From Ampullaceana balthica (taxonomy: Eukaryota > Mollusca > Gastropoda > Lymnaeidae): a stretch of DNA of 64,000 bases. Numbering within the stretch: position 1 is the first letter of the stretch; each line of letters starts with the position of its first letter. The translations under genes and the position numbers were made by a program. Positions 34,029 through 46,190 of the stretch are shown here, piece after piece. The notes under the pieces were generated by a model. The model worked only from the letters and a program-made list of their open reading frames with translations. It was not told the origin of the DNA and ran no database searches. The stretch spans positions 186,001 to 250,000 of the forward strand of contig CALYLW010000502.1 in NCBI GenBank assembly GCA_944989445.1. The letters run 5' to 3'.

Positions 34029-34930
34029 ATGGATATCAGACATTTTTTTACAGGCTTAAAAAATCGAACAGTAGACCGATCGCGGGATTCCGAAATGCCG
34101 TTATTAGAAGATTTTGGGGCGTCTGCAGCATCTGACTTATCATTGGCATTGAGGACAACAGTAAACGTTCAACAGCCAGACACAAATGAAACAACTCTTC
34201 CTAATTTGATTGTCGCTGACACTTATTCATTTCCTAAATTGGATATTGGAAGGTATGTCTGGACATACGACCTTTCAAATAAGTTGAAATTGCAGCTGAT
34301 TCGTGATTGCTGGACCCTTGATAAAAATTATGATTTTAGAGCACACAAATCGGCGAAACAGAGTTTTTAGTTTTTAGATATGCATGGTTATAAACAATAA
34401 TAATAACACCAAAAAGGTGAATTTAATAGCCTTTACGCGAAATGGTACCAACAACGGTTGTTTGTTGACAAGAAACAATATAATAACATCACAAGAAATA
34501 GTTTTACAATTTTAAAACTTTTTTTAAAGTGTGAAAAATTTGACGAAAGCTTAAAATGCAAAAAAAATAATAATAATTTTTTTGTTAAAAAATGTTAACA
34601 ATTTGTCTGGGGCCGTTTTGACCGGGGTCGTTATGTCGGGGCCGTTTTGTCTGGGGCCGTTTTGACGGGTAACCGCTGAGTGTATCTCGGCAACTAAGCA
34701 AAACACTAAGATCGAAATTTGTGGGTCTCTCTTGCATGAAGACATTGTTCGTGAAGTAAATAATTCAGTTGCATTTTCTATACTTGCCGACGAGACAAAT
34801 GACATTTCAGGAGGCATTGAGCAGATGTCACTTGGTGTTAGATTTGTCAAAGAACAAAATGGAAAAATGATGGTCACAGAAGAATTCCTGGGATATATTA
34901 AAATTGTCAATAGAACAGCTGAAGGTTTAG
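34029..34930 (+). pseudogene. hAT transposase remnant (DUF4371 / P52rIPK-ZMYM1-like)
   Basis: The first block (34029-34370, start MDIRHFF) ends with DIGRYV...LQLIRDCWTLDKNYDF. This is the pattern seen before the TTF-type zinc finger of hAT transposases related to the 52-kDa PRKRIR repressor and ZMYM1. The second block (about 34690-34925) reads SILADETNDISGGIEQMSLG, VRFV, then EEFLGYIKI, the hallmark of DUF4371. The zinc finger between them is gone and is replaced by AT-rich sequence and a small GGGGCCGTTTTG repeat. The catalytic core and dimerisation region downstream are missing. Dead element. Confidence 0.75.
34608..34672. repeat. Short GGGGCCGTTTTG tandem repeat within the hAT remnant
   Basis: Four imperfect copies of about 16 bases of 'ctggggccgttttga' interrupt the transposase remnant. 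Confidence 0.75.
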
Positions 34931-35060
34931 ACCCGAACCCTCTATCTGGTATATTTCAGGAGTAGTTGCTTGTGCAAGCTCGAGCAGACATCCATACAGG
35001 ACAGATTTCTCAAAGCTATAAGTATAAGCCCATTTTTCCCATGGGGAAATTGCGCTAAAA
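34928..35060 (+). repeat. Dispersed repeat, copy B
   Basis: Colinear with 26021-26140 ('gacccgaaccctctatctgg', 'ttttcccatggggaaattgcg'). It abuts the end of the hAT remnant coding block. Confidence 0.7.
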
Positions 35061-35267
35061 AGTGATGCAATGGCACACAATTTACGATTTACACCCATTA
35101 AAAAAATGAAAATAGTTACAACAGAAAAGTTAAACCGAAGAGCATTTTCTGCAATTTAATATGAAAGTAAGGTGCAACATATAATTTTTTCAGTTCAAAA
35201 AGCTTCAATATAAATCTTTGATTATCTCATAAGTCCTTATGGAATTACATGTATGCTTCACAGTCAT

Positions 35268-35490
35268 CTTATCTTCTCATCTTATCTTATATGTCTTATC
35301 TTATTTGTTACAGATGCTCCTTCTTCTATGCAAAAAGTGTTTGCCTCCTACGCTTATCCATGGTTTATGGATTTTTATCAGAGTTTTAAATTTTGATAGT
35401 GTTGAGTTTCCTGGTTTCCTCAGGCAACCCATTCCTGAACGAATTCCCGACGGGATGAACGAGACTTTGTGTGTGCTTGTTCATGGTAAA
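35268..35490 (-). repeat. Dispersed SINE-like repeat, inverted copy
   Basis: Starts with a (CTTAT)n run, then 'cagatgctccttctt', 'cctacgcttatccatggttta', 'agttttaaattttga' and 'ggcaacccattcctgaacgaattcc'. This is the reverse complement of the 19855-20042 copy, including the simple-repeat tail. Confidence 0.78.
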
Positions 35491-36289
35491 CCCATTAAAG
35501 TGAAGGAACACTGTAAATATGACAACTACAGTCAGTTTAAAAATATTTTTTTTAATTAAATAAAAAGAAAGTCTGGGAATAATTCAAACTATGATGTAAG
35601 TGATGTGTACGCATTTTGTTACATGGTAGAATTTAAACGTAATACAAAATTAGTCGGGTAGACAATATGTTTTCTACGAAAAAAAAACCCCAAGGAAGTT
35701 CCAGACAGATGCGCCATGTCACAAAGTTTGGCTTGGCCAACGGAAGGAGAGTTTCGAGATTATGCAACGATAGATCACGTGACGACGTTAAGATAAGGGA
35801 TGCTAGCAATCAAGGCGAAATAAATAAATAAATAATTCCTATTAGCGGAAGTTTACGCTAGAAAATGAGGAAATAAGTGATGTGGGGGTGCGTGGGGGTG
35901 ATTGCGAGTGTGGGGGGGGGGTGAGTGTACAGCATGCACCAGCTTGTCCAGTGCGTAGAGGTTTAGCGATGTGAATATGATGTAAGTTTCATGTAAGGTC
36001 TTCTTCTTTTAATGGTTTCCGTCTGTTGTGTAGATAAAGTTGAATCGATGCAGTGGGGTAGCCAGAATCAGTACCATCCGGGGGATGGGGGTGTCAAGCT
36101 TTTTACCACCCTTTCACAACCCCATCAGAGAAAACAACCTCTGGGTGGAAGAAAATCCAAATATTCAATGTAAGGAAAAATAAAGTTCCCCGGGGAGAAA
36201 CGGCCCGTCGGAACCCTCTTCCTATAACGCCACTGGATAATTGCTAGTCGAAGCACCATTGAGGTTGACAGAAAATAATTTGGCGGCTA

Positions 36290-36398
36290 ACAAATATCAC
36301 TGACAAGCCCCATTTTACCACTGACACGCCCCATTTTATCACTGACACGCCTCATTTTACCACTGACACGCCCCACTACATCACTGACACACTCTGTC
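36290..36398. repeat. 21-bp tandem repeat, about 5 copies
   Basis: The unit is CACTGACACGCCCCATTTTAC, with substitutions. Confidence 0.85.
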
Positions 36399-36410
36399 TA
36401 AACAACCGAC

Positions 36411-36562
36411 CAGTGTTCCCTTTAACCTGCGCAGCTGCGCGGATGTCTGACTGACGCCGCGCAGCAGTTTAGAATAATAACCGCGCAGGAAATGAAAAGT
36501 ATTGCACAAAAATGGGTGCTTTTACTTTACACACGAACAAAGGAACCTTAGAGGGAACATTG
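36411..36562. mobile_element. hAT-like MITE, 'GTTCCCTTTAA / GCGCGG' family
   Basis: Ends CAGTGTTCCCTTTAACC and CCTTAGAGGGAACATTG are inverted. Flanks CAACCGAC and CCACCGAC match at 7 of 8. The interior has 'gccgcgcagcagtttagaat'. Confidence 0.83.
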
Positions 36563-36633
36563 CCACCGACAGCCCCTGACTGTACCACTTAACCACTGAC
36601 ACGCCCTCTATATAGACCTACACCACTCACAAC

Positions 36634-36812
36634 CAATGTTCCCTCTAAGGTTCGTTGGTCCGTGTGCAAAGTAAGAAAACTCGTGTGCACGGCTGCACAG
36701 CATCCATTATTGTGCAATATTTCACCAAATTTGCTGCGCGGTAATTCTAAACTTCTGCGCGGTTTCGGTCAGATATCTGCGCGACCGGCCGCGCAGCTTT
36801 AAGGGAACATTT
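36634..36812. mobile_element. hAT-like MITE, same family, opposite orientation
   Basis: Starts CAATGTTCCCTCTAAGG and ends TTTAAGGGAACATT. The interior 'ttgctgcgcggtaattctaa' and 'gatatctgcgcgaccggccg' matches sister copies in reverse order. It lies about 70 bp from the 36411-36562 copy. Confidence 0.8.
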
Positions 36813-37423
36813 CTCAGATGTGCTCCCAACCCTAACCGCAGCACTGATTCTACCGCCTTCAAAAAACGTTTGCGGATTTCAATTTGTTTCCCTTCTCTGG
36901 AGCTGAGCTGAACAATGCAATGGACTTTTATTAACACGTGCTAAAAACTTAGCATTGATGGATGAGAATCATAATATAACAATTATAATCTACTATACAG
37001 ATATCGGCCCCTAAAGTTTTCCAGACAAACCACATGCGGATCTCATTATGTGGCCGCAATCAATGAACGTGATATACCTGCGGGTGTAGTGTGGTAGTGG
37101 TGAATGGTGAGTGCTTCATGACAAGGTGTCGACCCGGTGACCGTGCGAGTGAAGATAAAACGCCAATTTGGCATGAGAAGAAGTCTACAGTATAGCACGT
37201 AGGCTAGTCACGCGGGGTTTCTCTCACCTGCACGGCATGCCTCACGCCACACGTGGCTGGTCTCATAGGTACTCGTCTACCACTGGGTTATAGTTGTAGT
37301 CATACGTGGGATTGTCGGAGGTTGGGAAGATTCCAGCGTGACGGGTCGTGCGCTATAGGTGGCAGGTTGCCGTTTGCTCGGGTAAAGGGGGGGGGGAGTA
37401 CAATGATGCAGGTAATAGCGTGC

Positions 37424-38041
37424 CATTGGGCTGGTATTGGGGTGCCATAGGGCTGGTATTGGGGTGCCATAGGGCTGGTATTGGGGTGCCACAGGGCTGG
37501 TATTGGGGTGCCAAAGGGCTGGTATTGGGGTGCTATAGGGCTGGTATTGGGGTGCCACAGGGCTGGTATTGGGGTGCCAAAGGGCTGGTATTGGGGTGCT
37601 ATAGGGCTGGTATTGGGGTGCCACAGGGCTGGTATTGGGGTGCCATAAGGCTGGTATTGGGGTGCCAAAGGGCTGGTATTGGGGTGCCATAGGGTTGGTA
37701 TTGGGGTGCCAAAGGGCTGGTATTGGGGTGCCATAGGGCTGGTATTGGGGTGCCACAGGGCTGGTATTGGGGTGCCACAGGGCTGGTATTGGGGTGCCAT
37801 AGAGCTGGTATTGGGGTGCCATAAGGCTGGTATTGGGGTGCCATAGGGCTGGTATTGGGGTGCCATAGGGCTGGTATTGGGGTGCCATAGGGCTGGTATT
37901 GGGGTGCCATAGGGCTGGTATTGGGGTGCCACAGGGCTGGTATTGGGGTGCCATAGGGCTGGTATTGGGGTGCCATAGGGCTGGTATTGGGGTGCCATAA
38001 CGCTGGTATTAGGGTGCCATAGGGCTGGTATTGGGGTGCCA
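37424..38041. repeat. 22-bp minisatellite, about 28 copies
   Basis: The unit is GGGCTGGTATTGGGGTGCCA plus TA, varying mostly at the two or three bases after GCCA. The 22-bp unit shifts frame each copy, so the long minus-strand open frames cycle through three peptide registers (ALWHPNTSP, MAPQYQP, YGTPIP). They are artefacts. Confidence 0.97.
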
Positions 38042-38327
38042 TGAGGGAGTTTGTTAGAATTTCATAATCCAAGCAGGGGTGTGACAGAAGTAAGGTGATA
38101 TAAAGCAGGGTATAAGCACACAAGAACGCGTGACAGTTTGTGAGATGCAAGCATGCAGGTAGCGAGCGAAGTAACAGTCTGCAAGTTATCGGGAGCAAGG
38201 AATCAAGTAGTTTTGGTGCCATGATGCATGAAATAGAATCACTTCATGAACGTATTTCATGTGTTGTGTCAAAAGATGAATATGCAGTATCGTTAATTTA
38301 TACATTTCTTTCCCTTTCTCAACTAAT

Positions 38328-38537
38328 CCAATGTACACCATTAAACTAATGTACACCACTAATCTAATGTACACCACTAATCTAATGTACACCACTAATC
38401 TAATGTACACCACTAATCTAATGTACTCCACTAATCTAATGTACACCACTAATCTAATGTACACCACTAATCTAATGTACACCACTAATCTAATGTAATC
38501 CACTAATCTAATGTACACCACCAATCTAATTTACACC
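38328..38537. repeat. 19-bp minisatellite, about 11 copies
   Basis: The unit is CTAATCTAATGTACACCAC. It follows the 22-bp array by about 290 bp of unique sequence. Confidence 0.95.
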
Positions 38538-38681
38538 TCTGTTACAATGTGTAAATCTCAAATTCTTTCTGTCATGCACCCCATGCACAACCACCCCATT
38601 GTCTCGCCACTGGAGGAACAGACGATTTCACTTATCATTTTGTTATTCGTGAACCTGTCTGTCAGTAACCTGCTGGTATGT

Positions 38682-39219
38682 TCATGAACTCCCCAAGGCA
38701 CTTGCAGGATTTCCTCGACGATCTCTCGCCAATATTAGCACGGGGTCCTCAAGCCGATCAAGAGATTCTATAGTCTGCTCTACTGAGACGAACCTCCTGT
38801 GTCTACAACTTAAGGCGTCCTTCCGGGACGAGAGGGGGGATAAGTCTTCTCGCCTGCCCATCATGACACGAGGTCAAGGATCTGACAGGCCCAGGAGCAC
38901 GGGTCGAGTGTCCGAGATGGTGGACGTTAGGATGAGGTAATACAAGTCGTTGAGTATCGGTCTACCCGACCCGAGAGGTGAAGTGACCATCGAGGCAAGT
39001 GTCTCGTTGGCCCCGCGGGTTTGTTGAGTCGATTCGAGGTCCTCTTCGGGGAGAAGAGGGTCGAAAGAGGGGGTGGGGAGAGGGAGTGGGAAGGAGGGCG
39101 TAGGGGTAGACCCTCCAGTGAAGCCATCCGTTAGGTTGACACAATACTGAGATATGACAGTGCGACCTACCACCGGTTTGTGTCAATAAGAGCATCGCCC
39201 ATGTCACATAGTCTACCAC
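38682..39219 (-). other. GC-rich block with open frames, identity unknown
   Basis: Composition rises sharply to GC-rich. Minus-strand frames of 99 residues (39173-38874) and 60 residues (38864-38682) lie in tandem, separated by a stop. The first is Pro/Ser-rich and contains PTPSFDPLLPEEDLESTQQT. No domain was recognised. It may be a decayed transposon ORF or a fragment of unrelated coding sequence. Confidence 0.3.
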
Positions 39220-39649
39220 ACTATCACCGTTACATCAACAGCAGCGTGAACGGAATCTGAAAATCTCCAGAACGAATATTTTACGGCAATCAAAGGATTA
39301 AAAATATAGTTCAATAAATAATAGAATAAAAATCAAGAGAAAATCTCCGACTCTTTGGGTGAGTGTAAGGCATGTACACTATAAATGTACACATTGACCC
39401 CTTATTCCGACCTATAGACACTCCCACAAAAATGGAAATTGACGAGTGTGACGGGCGCTAGAGCAAATTTGACACGTAGACGTTTCTAAAAACGACCAGG
39501 CCTGGCTTGAAGTGATGTCTGACATGTTGACTGGAAAAGCTCAGCTTCTATTTCTTTATTTTATATATTTTAAAAATGTAATGATTTTTTTAATTATTTT
39601 TTTTTGTTTTTTTTTATTTGTTTGTTTGGACGAGGTGGTATGGATTTTT

Positions 39650-39675
39650 AAATCCCTTATATTAACTTCACCGGC

Positions 39676-39763
<88 letters not shown>

Positions 39764-40280
39764 GTCTGTCGTCATCTCATCATCTCATGGGCGGGCGGGC
39801 GGAAAAACAAAAGTCGAAAATGACCCACTTTCCGTGATCCGATCGAGCTGAAATTTGGCACACGGGCCCGTCTAACCTAACAATGCATCGTATCAAAATT
39901 TCAGATCGATCGAACGTACCGTAATTAAATTAATGCATTTTTAGTTTATCCTTATATGAGGTATGTAATTCAAATTCACGGTTTGTTATTGTTTTTTTCC
40001 CACGTGAAATTTTAAGTTGACGCGTTGAGGCGACCCGTCGAAGCACCGGGGCACTTTTGTTTACATTTTACGTGTCACGCTGAGCTCGGTCAAGCGAATC
40101 GGTGACCAGACTTTTCCCCTCTCACCCACCCCTCCCCCACCCTCCACTAGGGTTATGAAGCAAACTTGAGTTAAGACAGATTCAGTCTGTAAATGTTTGA
40201 AAATAATCAATACTGTTAGTTATGTCTCATATATAAGGGATTTATAGTCAAAAACTTTGTTTTTACGGGTTTGTTTTATT
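39650..40280 (+). repeat. Tandemly duplicated element, copy 1
   Basis: It starts AAATCCCTTATATTAACTTC and contains 'cgaaaatgacccactttcc', 'gagctgaaatttggcacac' and 'tcagatcgatcgaacgtacc'. Near its end it carries ATATAAGGGATTT, the complement of its start, followed by 'atagtcaaaaactttg'. The next copy begins immediately at 40281. Related pieces lie in reverse orientation at 48510-48790 and 54300-54600. Confidence 0.88.
39677..39770. repeat. (TC)n microsatellite
   Basis: About 41 uninterrupted TC dinucleotides are followed by short (TCTG)n. It occupies the place where copy 2 of the element has only 'catcatctcatcatctcat'. Confidence 0.98.
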
Positions 40281-40817
40281 AAATCCCTTATATTAACTTC
40301 GCGGCCGTCTCATCATCTCATCATCTCATGGGCGGGCGGAAAAACAAAAGTCGAAAATGACCCACTTCCCGTGATTCCATCGAGCTGAAATTTGGCACAC
40401 TGACCCGTCTGACCTAACAATGCATCGTATCAAAATTTCAGATCGATCGAACGTACCGTAATTAAATTAATGCATTTTTAGTTTATCCTTATATGAGGTA
40501 TGTAATTCAAATTCACGGTTTGTTATTGTTTTTTTCCCACGTGAAAGTTTGAGCTGACGCATTGAGGCCACCCAACGAAGCGACGGGGTGCTTTTGTTTA
40601 CATTTTACGTGTCACGCTGAGCTCGGTCAAGCGAATCGGTGACCAGACTTTTCCCCTCTCCCCCTCCCACCCACCCCTCCCCCCTAGGGTTATGAAGCAA
40701 ACTTGAGTTAAAACAGATTCAGTCTGTAAATGTTTGAAAATAATCAATACTGTTAGTTATGTCTCATATATAAGGGATTTATAGTCAAAAACTTTGTTTT
40801 TACGGGTTTGTTTTATT
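40281..40817 (+). repeat. Tandemly duplicated element, copy 2
   Basis: Nearly identical to 39650-40280 apart from the missing (TC)n and scattered substitutions in the GC-rich central part ('gacgcattgaggccacccaacgaagcgacgg'). Confidence 0.88.
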
Positions 40818-41579
40818 CCACCTGAAAGCGTTTAAGAGTTCATTCTGAAAACCCAACTCATTCAGCAATGGAGTCGTCCAGTGTTGTCATACAACCTTAA
40901 CTCTGTTTAAGAAGTTACCGCATAAAACGATTAGATCGGTGTTTCCTCCCAACCTTATTTGTGCCATGCCCCACCAAAGCCTTTCTAAAATTATTATTCA
41001 CCCGCCCCATGTATTATATGCATAATTTTTTAAAAATTGAACAACACTGTTGTTCAATGCCGTTCTCTACTTTCATCAAATCAAGCAGCCATTTTTCTTG
41101 TCCATCATATCAGACGCACAAGTTGCAGCCCAAGATTAAAGTATTTTTCACTGGTATGTTACTAACCTCTGAGTATTTTTTTTTCTTCTTCTAATTTGCA
41201 ATTTATTATCTCTGATAAAACAATATATAAATAAGATCAATTAACAAATAAAATAGTCTTAAATTTAATTTAATGCCAAGCAGAGTAAAAGTAGATTTTA
41301 AAAACGAATATTTAAATTTACAAACATGACACATTTACGTAACCGTAAAATAACAAATGTTTTTCTGATTTTCACTGAAATCACCCCTTTAAAAAAAATT
41401 ATTAATAAATAAATTAATTAAAATTTATTTAAAGAATTTGAGATTATTACGTCATAATATGAAAAACTATGTTTCACATCGAAAAAAAATAATACAACAA
41501 TACTGCGCGAATTCAACTAAATGATTTGGTCTTGTAGTGAATGAATATAAACTGTAACTTACGATACATCTAGCTAGAC
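40818..41579. other. Intergenic AT-rich DNA
   Basis: No supported features. Confidence 0.35.
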
Positions 41580-41767
41580 CAACGGTGGCCAAACCGCGGC
41601 TCGCGAGCTCTTCTGTGTTTACATTGCGGCTGGCGTACAATGTATGAAATGTGTGTTACAAGGATTATTGGAAGATTTCATAATGTTTCAATGCGGCTCG
41701 CAATTTTTAAAAATATATATATATATATTAAAATGGCTCTCAGTTACTACATGTCTTGCCACCCTTG
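41580..41767. mobile_element. hAT-like MITE, sister of 10571-10760
   Basis: Starts CAACGGTGGCCAAACCG and ends CTTGCCACCCTTG. The interior 'atggctctcagttactacatg' and 'gcgtacaatgtatgaa' is shared. Flanks AGCTAGAC and ATCTAGAA agree at 6 of 8. Confidence 0.72.
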
Positions 41768-43264
41768 ATCTAGAAAGTTTGAACTCTTCCTGAAAATAAT
41801 CATTGCCCCCCCCCCTTTCCACCAACCCCTTCATTAACGATCACATGACATCACATGCCCCTTCTCTGAGTACTTGGGCAGACGTTTTAAAAACCCGTGT
41901 TCCGACCCTCATTTCTGCGCATGACACTTTGAACAAATTTTCCCCCAACGGCGAGACTGACCTGTCGCCTAATTAATGATTAGATCCAAGTGCATTTTTG
42001 GCGCGTGTCCAACCGGATTCCGTTAGCCTCTCATTCAACAGGTGCCTCGCGGTGAGCAGCTATAGATTAGCACGGAGCAGACCTGTGACTGATCTGTCTC
42101 GGTGGAAGACACTAATTAAAATTAATTTTTAGCATTTTAATTTGAGAGCATAGCTTTCCGTGCGTAATTGGGAAGAGTCCAATTGGAACACCGAATTCGA
42201 GTTTAGGAGAAGACATTCTTATTAAATCATTCAATGGAGAAAAAAAAAGGGGGGGGGGAAGCAAACAAATTATATAAAAATTAACTCTCCAAAATTTTAT
42301 TGTACTATCAGTTTCATCCAGGGGCGCACCAAGTTAATGTGGCACCAATGGCAAAAGAAAAAAAGAGGATTATATATAGAATTTAAAAGTGGGCTAGTCA
42401 CTACCAATCTGTTCACTGCAAGTTCGAAGCATGCGTGGTACTCCTCTATTTCAAGTTAATATCTTGCTGACTTTGGAGGTTATCCCCCCCCAACGACTGA
42501 AGAAATATGAAAGCTTAGAAGTTACAAGAGATAAAATACAGAACATAATCAAAAGGAATTAGCATCATTTAATTAACAGCGCGTGTTAGAGGTTTTATAT
42601 ATATGCCTCACACCCCCCCCCCGCCCCCGAACACTGCCACTAGAGATATCCCTTTGAAAATCAATGGCGTAACATCACCTGTCACCTTTCTGGTCATTCA
42701 TGATTGACCTGTAATAAACAGAACGGTAAAAATTGGAGAAATGGCCCCCAATAACGCGTGAAAACTCAGTCGGGTGACCGGATATTTATGAGCATTTCGT
42801 TTACATCTGTATTTGAGAACTAATAGTTCCACAATTTTAGGAAGCTGAAAAAAAAAGAAATAAAATAATAATAGTAATAAAATAAAATAAAATTGGAAAA
42901 AATAATTGTTTTCCTTTATCTCGTTTAATCATAAGAAGAATTCCAGACCCAGTAAGATTATGTGAACACTGACTCATGATCAAATGACAAGGCGGTGGCG
43001 AGGAAAGCAGCGTCAGGGGCGAATCCAGGTATCGCCTCTTACGATATAGAAAAAGAAAGAAAATAGTCTATAGGGACGGACCATGAAGTATAAGTTGTTT
43101 GCGCCCATTGTCTTGCATAGTTGGCCTAAGAGAGTTTTTTTTATCTGTTTAAATACAATATTGATTATTGTAGTAACTATAAGGTAGTACCTTAAAGCGC
43201 TTGGCTGCCCTGCAAGGACACATCGTCAAACGATAGTTTGACTGTGAGTCTTAGAAACAGAGTC
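41768..43264. other. Intergenic, no gene recognised
   Basis: Several C/G homopolymer runs mark decayed repeats. There is no supported coding segment. Confidence 0.35.
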
Positions 43265-43287
43265 GGATGGCTGTTTAATTTTTTTTA

Positions 43288-44000
43288 TGTGTGAATTATA
43301 CAAACCAACTATGTGCCCCAGTGCTATGTGTAAGTTATACAAACCAACTATGTGCCCCAGTGCTATGTGTGAGTTATACAAACCAACTATGTGCCCCAGT
43401 GATATGTGTAAGCTATACAAACCAACTATGTGCCCCAGTGCTATGTGTGAGTTATACAAACCAACTATGTGCCCCAGTGCTATGTGTAAGTTATACAAAC
43501 CAACTATGTGCCCCAGTGCTATGTGTAAGTTATACAAACCAACTATGTTCCCCAGTGCTATGTGTAAGTTATACAAACCAACTATGTGCCCCAGTGCTAT
43601 GTGTAAGTTATACAAACCAACTATGTGCCCCAGTGCTATGTGTAAGTTATACAAACCAACTATGTGCCCCAGTGCTATGTGTGAGTTATACAAACCAACT
43701 ATGTGCCCCAGTGCTATGTGTGAGTTATAGAAACCAACTATGTGCCCCAGTGCTATGTGTAAGTTATACAAACCAACTATGTGCCCCAGTGCTATGTGTA
43801 AGTTATACAAACCAACTATGTGCCCCAGTGCTATGTGTAAGTTATACAAACCAACTATGTGCCCCAGTGCTATGTGTAAGTTATACAAACCAACTATGTG
43901 CCCCAGTGCTATGTGTAAGTTATACAAACCAACAATGTGCCCCAGCGATATGTGTAAGTTATACAAACCAACTATGTGCCCCAGTGTTATGTGTAAGTCA
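43288..44000. repeat. 39-bp minisatellite, about 18 copies
   Basis: The unit is TGTGTAAGTTATACAAACCA plus ACTATGTGCCCCAGTGCTA. It equals 13 codons, so frames stay open on both strands for about 250 codons with cysteine-rich or LHIALGHIVG peptides. Purely repetitive, with no non-repeat coding extension. Confidence 0.97.
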
Positions 44001-44749
44001 TACAGGGCAAAAATGGGTGGCCTTGCTGTCCGCTCTGACTGGCTCTCTCTCTCTCTCTTCTACTCTTAGGGTCTGAGCTTTCGCCCTTCTGCCACTTGTC
44101 GCACTAACCCGTGCCACGCCACTGACAGTAAAACACCACGATTCAACGGGAGAGAGATTCGAACACACGATCAAACCAATTACAGTGAACAAGGGATGCA
44201 ACTCGAGCTGAAAAGGTTTTATTCAAGGGTGAGCACCCGTGTGATGTTGTGATCGGACCATCGTGTGATTGCATATCCGGTGTATGGTGAGCTGTCAGAA
44301 CGCTGGTCCGATTACAAATACTTCATTGAGTCAACGCCATGTGCGAGATTTCCCTTTGTTTACCCAGTGGCATCAATTATGAAGGGAGTAAGCAGACTTG
44401 AAAAAAGGGGGCTTGGCTTGGAGTCACCTCTATATTTAACGAAAATTACTCGTTAACACACGAAGAGTTTTATGTGTGGTCGCCAGCCAAATTTATTTCA
44501 AATCAATTCTCTGGGATTATTTACATTTGGCTAACATACAGTCGTCGCTTGCTTTAGCCTTAACTTCAACAAGTGTCGGTAGAGTGGATTGTTTCCCTTT
44601 AGATTATACCAGAGGCGTAGCAAGGGTACATTATACCAGAGGCGTAGCTAGGGTACTTTTCGCTCGCGGACAAACTTTATAAAAATGATTAAATTAATAT
44701 ATTACCCTTGTTCACATATTATCTTGTAACATTGTAAACCTAATTTTGG

Positions 44750-45625
44750 CACCCCCTGTACCTAGCCGCCATGGGGCATATGTATCCCCTGCCCCCACCT
44801 TTCAACGCATCTTGGGAACACTCCGTGAAGGGGTAGTTCTTGACCGAGAAGGGGTGGCCTCTACGTGGCTCGGAGCACGAGTAGGGAGGCGGAACTGACC
44901 GCAGCCCGAAACCAAAAACCCCTGGCAAGCATTGCCGAAGTCATTGCACGGATCTGAGGCAAAGCATCAGATGCAATGCCAACGATGAAAACCAAAGTTC
45001 CCGTTTAGGGTCGGGTAAATCAGAAGCAACCGTTACGTCCCCGGGACCGGGATTTAGGGCCAGGAGTGCCAGTACGGATTAGCAAAAGGTGCCGTGAAGA
45101 ACTTAGCGGACGCCAGCTCTGAGGAAACTTTCCAGTGCGGGTAACACCCTAGGTAGGCCCTTGGTGACCGCCCACCTTGCGGCAGTCCTTAACCATAGAG
45201 ACTCATATGCTTTGCCGGGGTGGTGCCCAATGTTCCCTTTAAGCTGCGCGCATGCGCGGCCGCGCAGATATCTGAGCGACGCCGCGCAGCAGTCTAGAAG
45301 AACCGCGCAGCAAATTTTATAAAATATTGCACAAAATATGGATGCTGCGCAACTTTGCACGTGAATACTTTACACACGGGCCAACGAATCTTAGAGGGAA
45401 CATTGGTGCCACCCCTCCTTGTGAGGTCACTTTAGTGGGAGGGATCTTCGACCGTGTCCTGGATGCCCAGGCGGCCGCTTCAGAAGCGACCGTTCCGGGG
45501 AGGGGGTGTCCCTCAGCTGTTAGGTTCCCTTGGGTGAGGGAACAGGGTGGCTTAAGGGGTTTTCCGGGAAAAGACCCAGGAAGAGCACTATGCCAGTGGC
45601 TGCTGATTTTCTTCCACATGTAGTA
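44750..45625. mobile_element. GC-rich block, probable transposon-derived, interrupted by a MITE
   Basis: It is markedly GC-richer than its surroundings. It shows no intact frame and is split by the hAT-like element at 45228-45405: the sequence before (GGTGCC) resumes after it. The family was not recognised. Confidence 0.4.
45228..45405. mobile_element. hAT-like MITE, 'CAATGTTCCC / GCGCGG' family
   Basis: Ends CAATGTTCCCTTTAAGC and CTTAGAGGGAACATTG are inverted. The interior 'gcatgcgcggccgcgcagat' and 'gccgcgcagcagtctagaag' is shared. GGTGCC sits at both outer edges but a full 8-bp duplication is not clear. Confidence 0.82.
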
Positions 45626-46061
45626 GGTTCATTATACACATCTCTATGAGATTAATTCCCCAGAAGATTCTACACATCCCTGGTAACTGCATTGTCACCC
45701 ATTAAATTGTACACAACCCTGACAAAGCCTTGTCCCCACTAGATTCTACACATCTCTTGTAAGGTGGATTGTGAAAATTACTTTATTTCAAAACCAAACT
45801 AGAAACAGATTGATGTTAGAAATGAGGTGGGATCATGAGGTGGGATCATGAGGTGGGGTCACTGTGACTAGAGACGCGCTGCTTTTTCAACCCAGAACGT
45901 CTCGCTCTCAAAAAAAAATAATAAATTATGTAACGTGTTTTCTTATCACATTGTAGAAAGCTGTTTTTTTTTAAAGGAATAATTGTAGTTTGCCTCTATA
46001 AATGAAGCCATGGCTCACAGTGGACAGAGAGCCCGTGTGAGGGATGGATGTCGTAAACGTT

Positions 46062-46190
46062 ATACCATAGGGTCTCAAACTACTCTTACCATAGGGTCTC
46101 AAACTACTCTTACCATAGGGTCTCAAACTACTCTTACCATAGGGTCTCAAACTACTCTTACCATAGGGTCTCAAACTCCTCTGACCACAG
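46062..46190. repeat. 23-bp minisatellite, 5 copies
   Basis: The unit is ACCATAGGGTCTCAAACTAC plus TCT. Confidence 0.92.

Noticed and set aside
37277..38222. Minus-strand frames of 207-232 residues (WHPNTSP / GTPIPAL)
   Set aside because: Entirely the 22-bp array. Three frames give the same cyclic peptide and there is no non-repeat domain.
43226..44076. Frames of 246 and 261 residues on opposite strands
   Set aside because: Produced by a 39-bp unit with length divisible by three.
44145..44200. tRNA B-box-like motif ('gattcgaacac' and complement)
   Set aside because: No matching A-box or cloverleaf could be built. At most it is a SINE relic.
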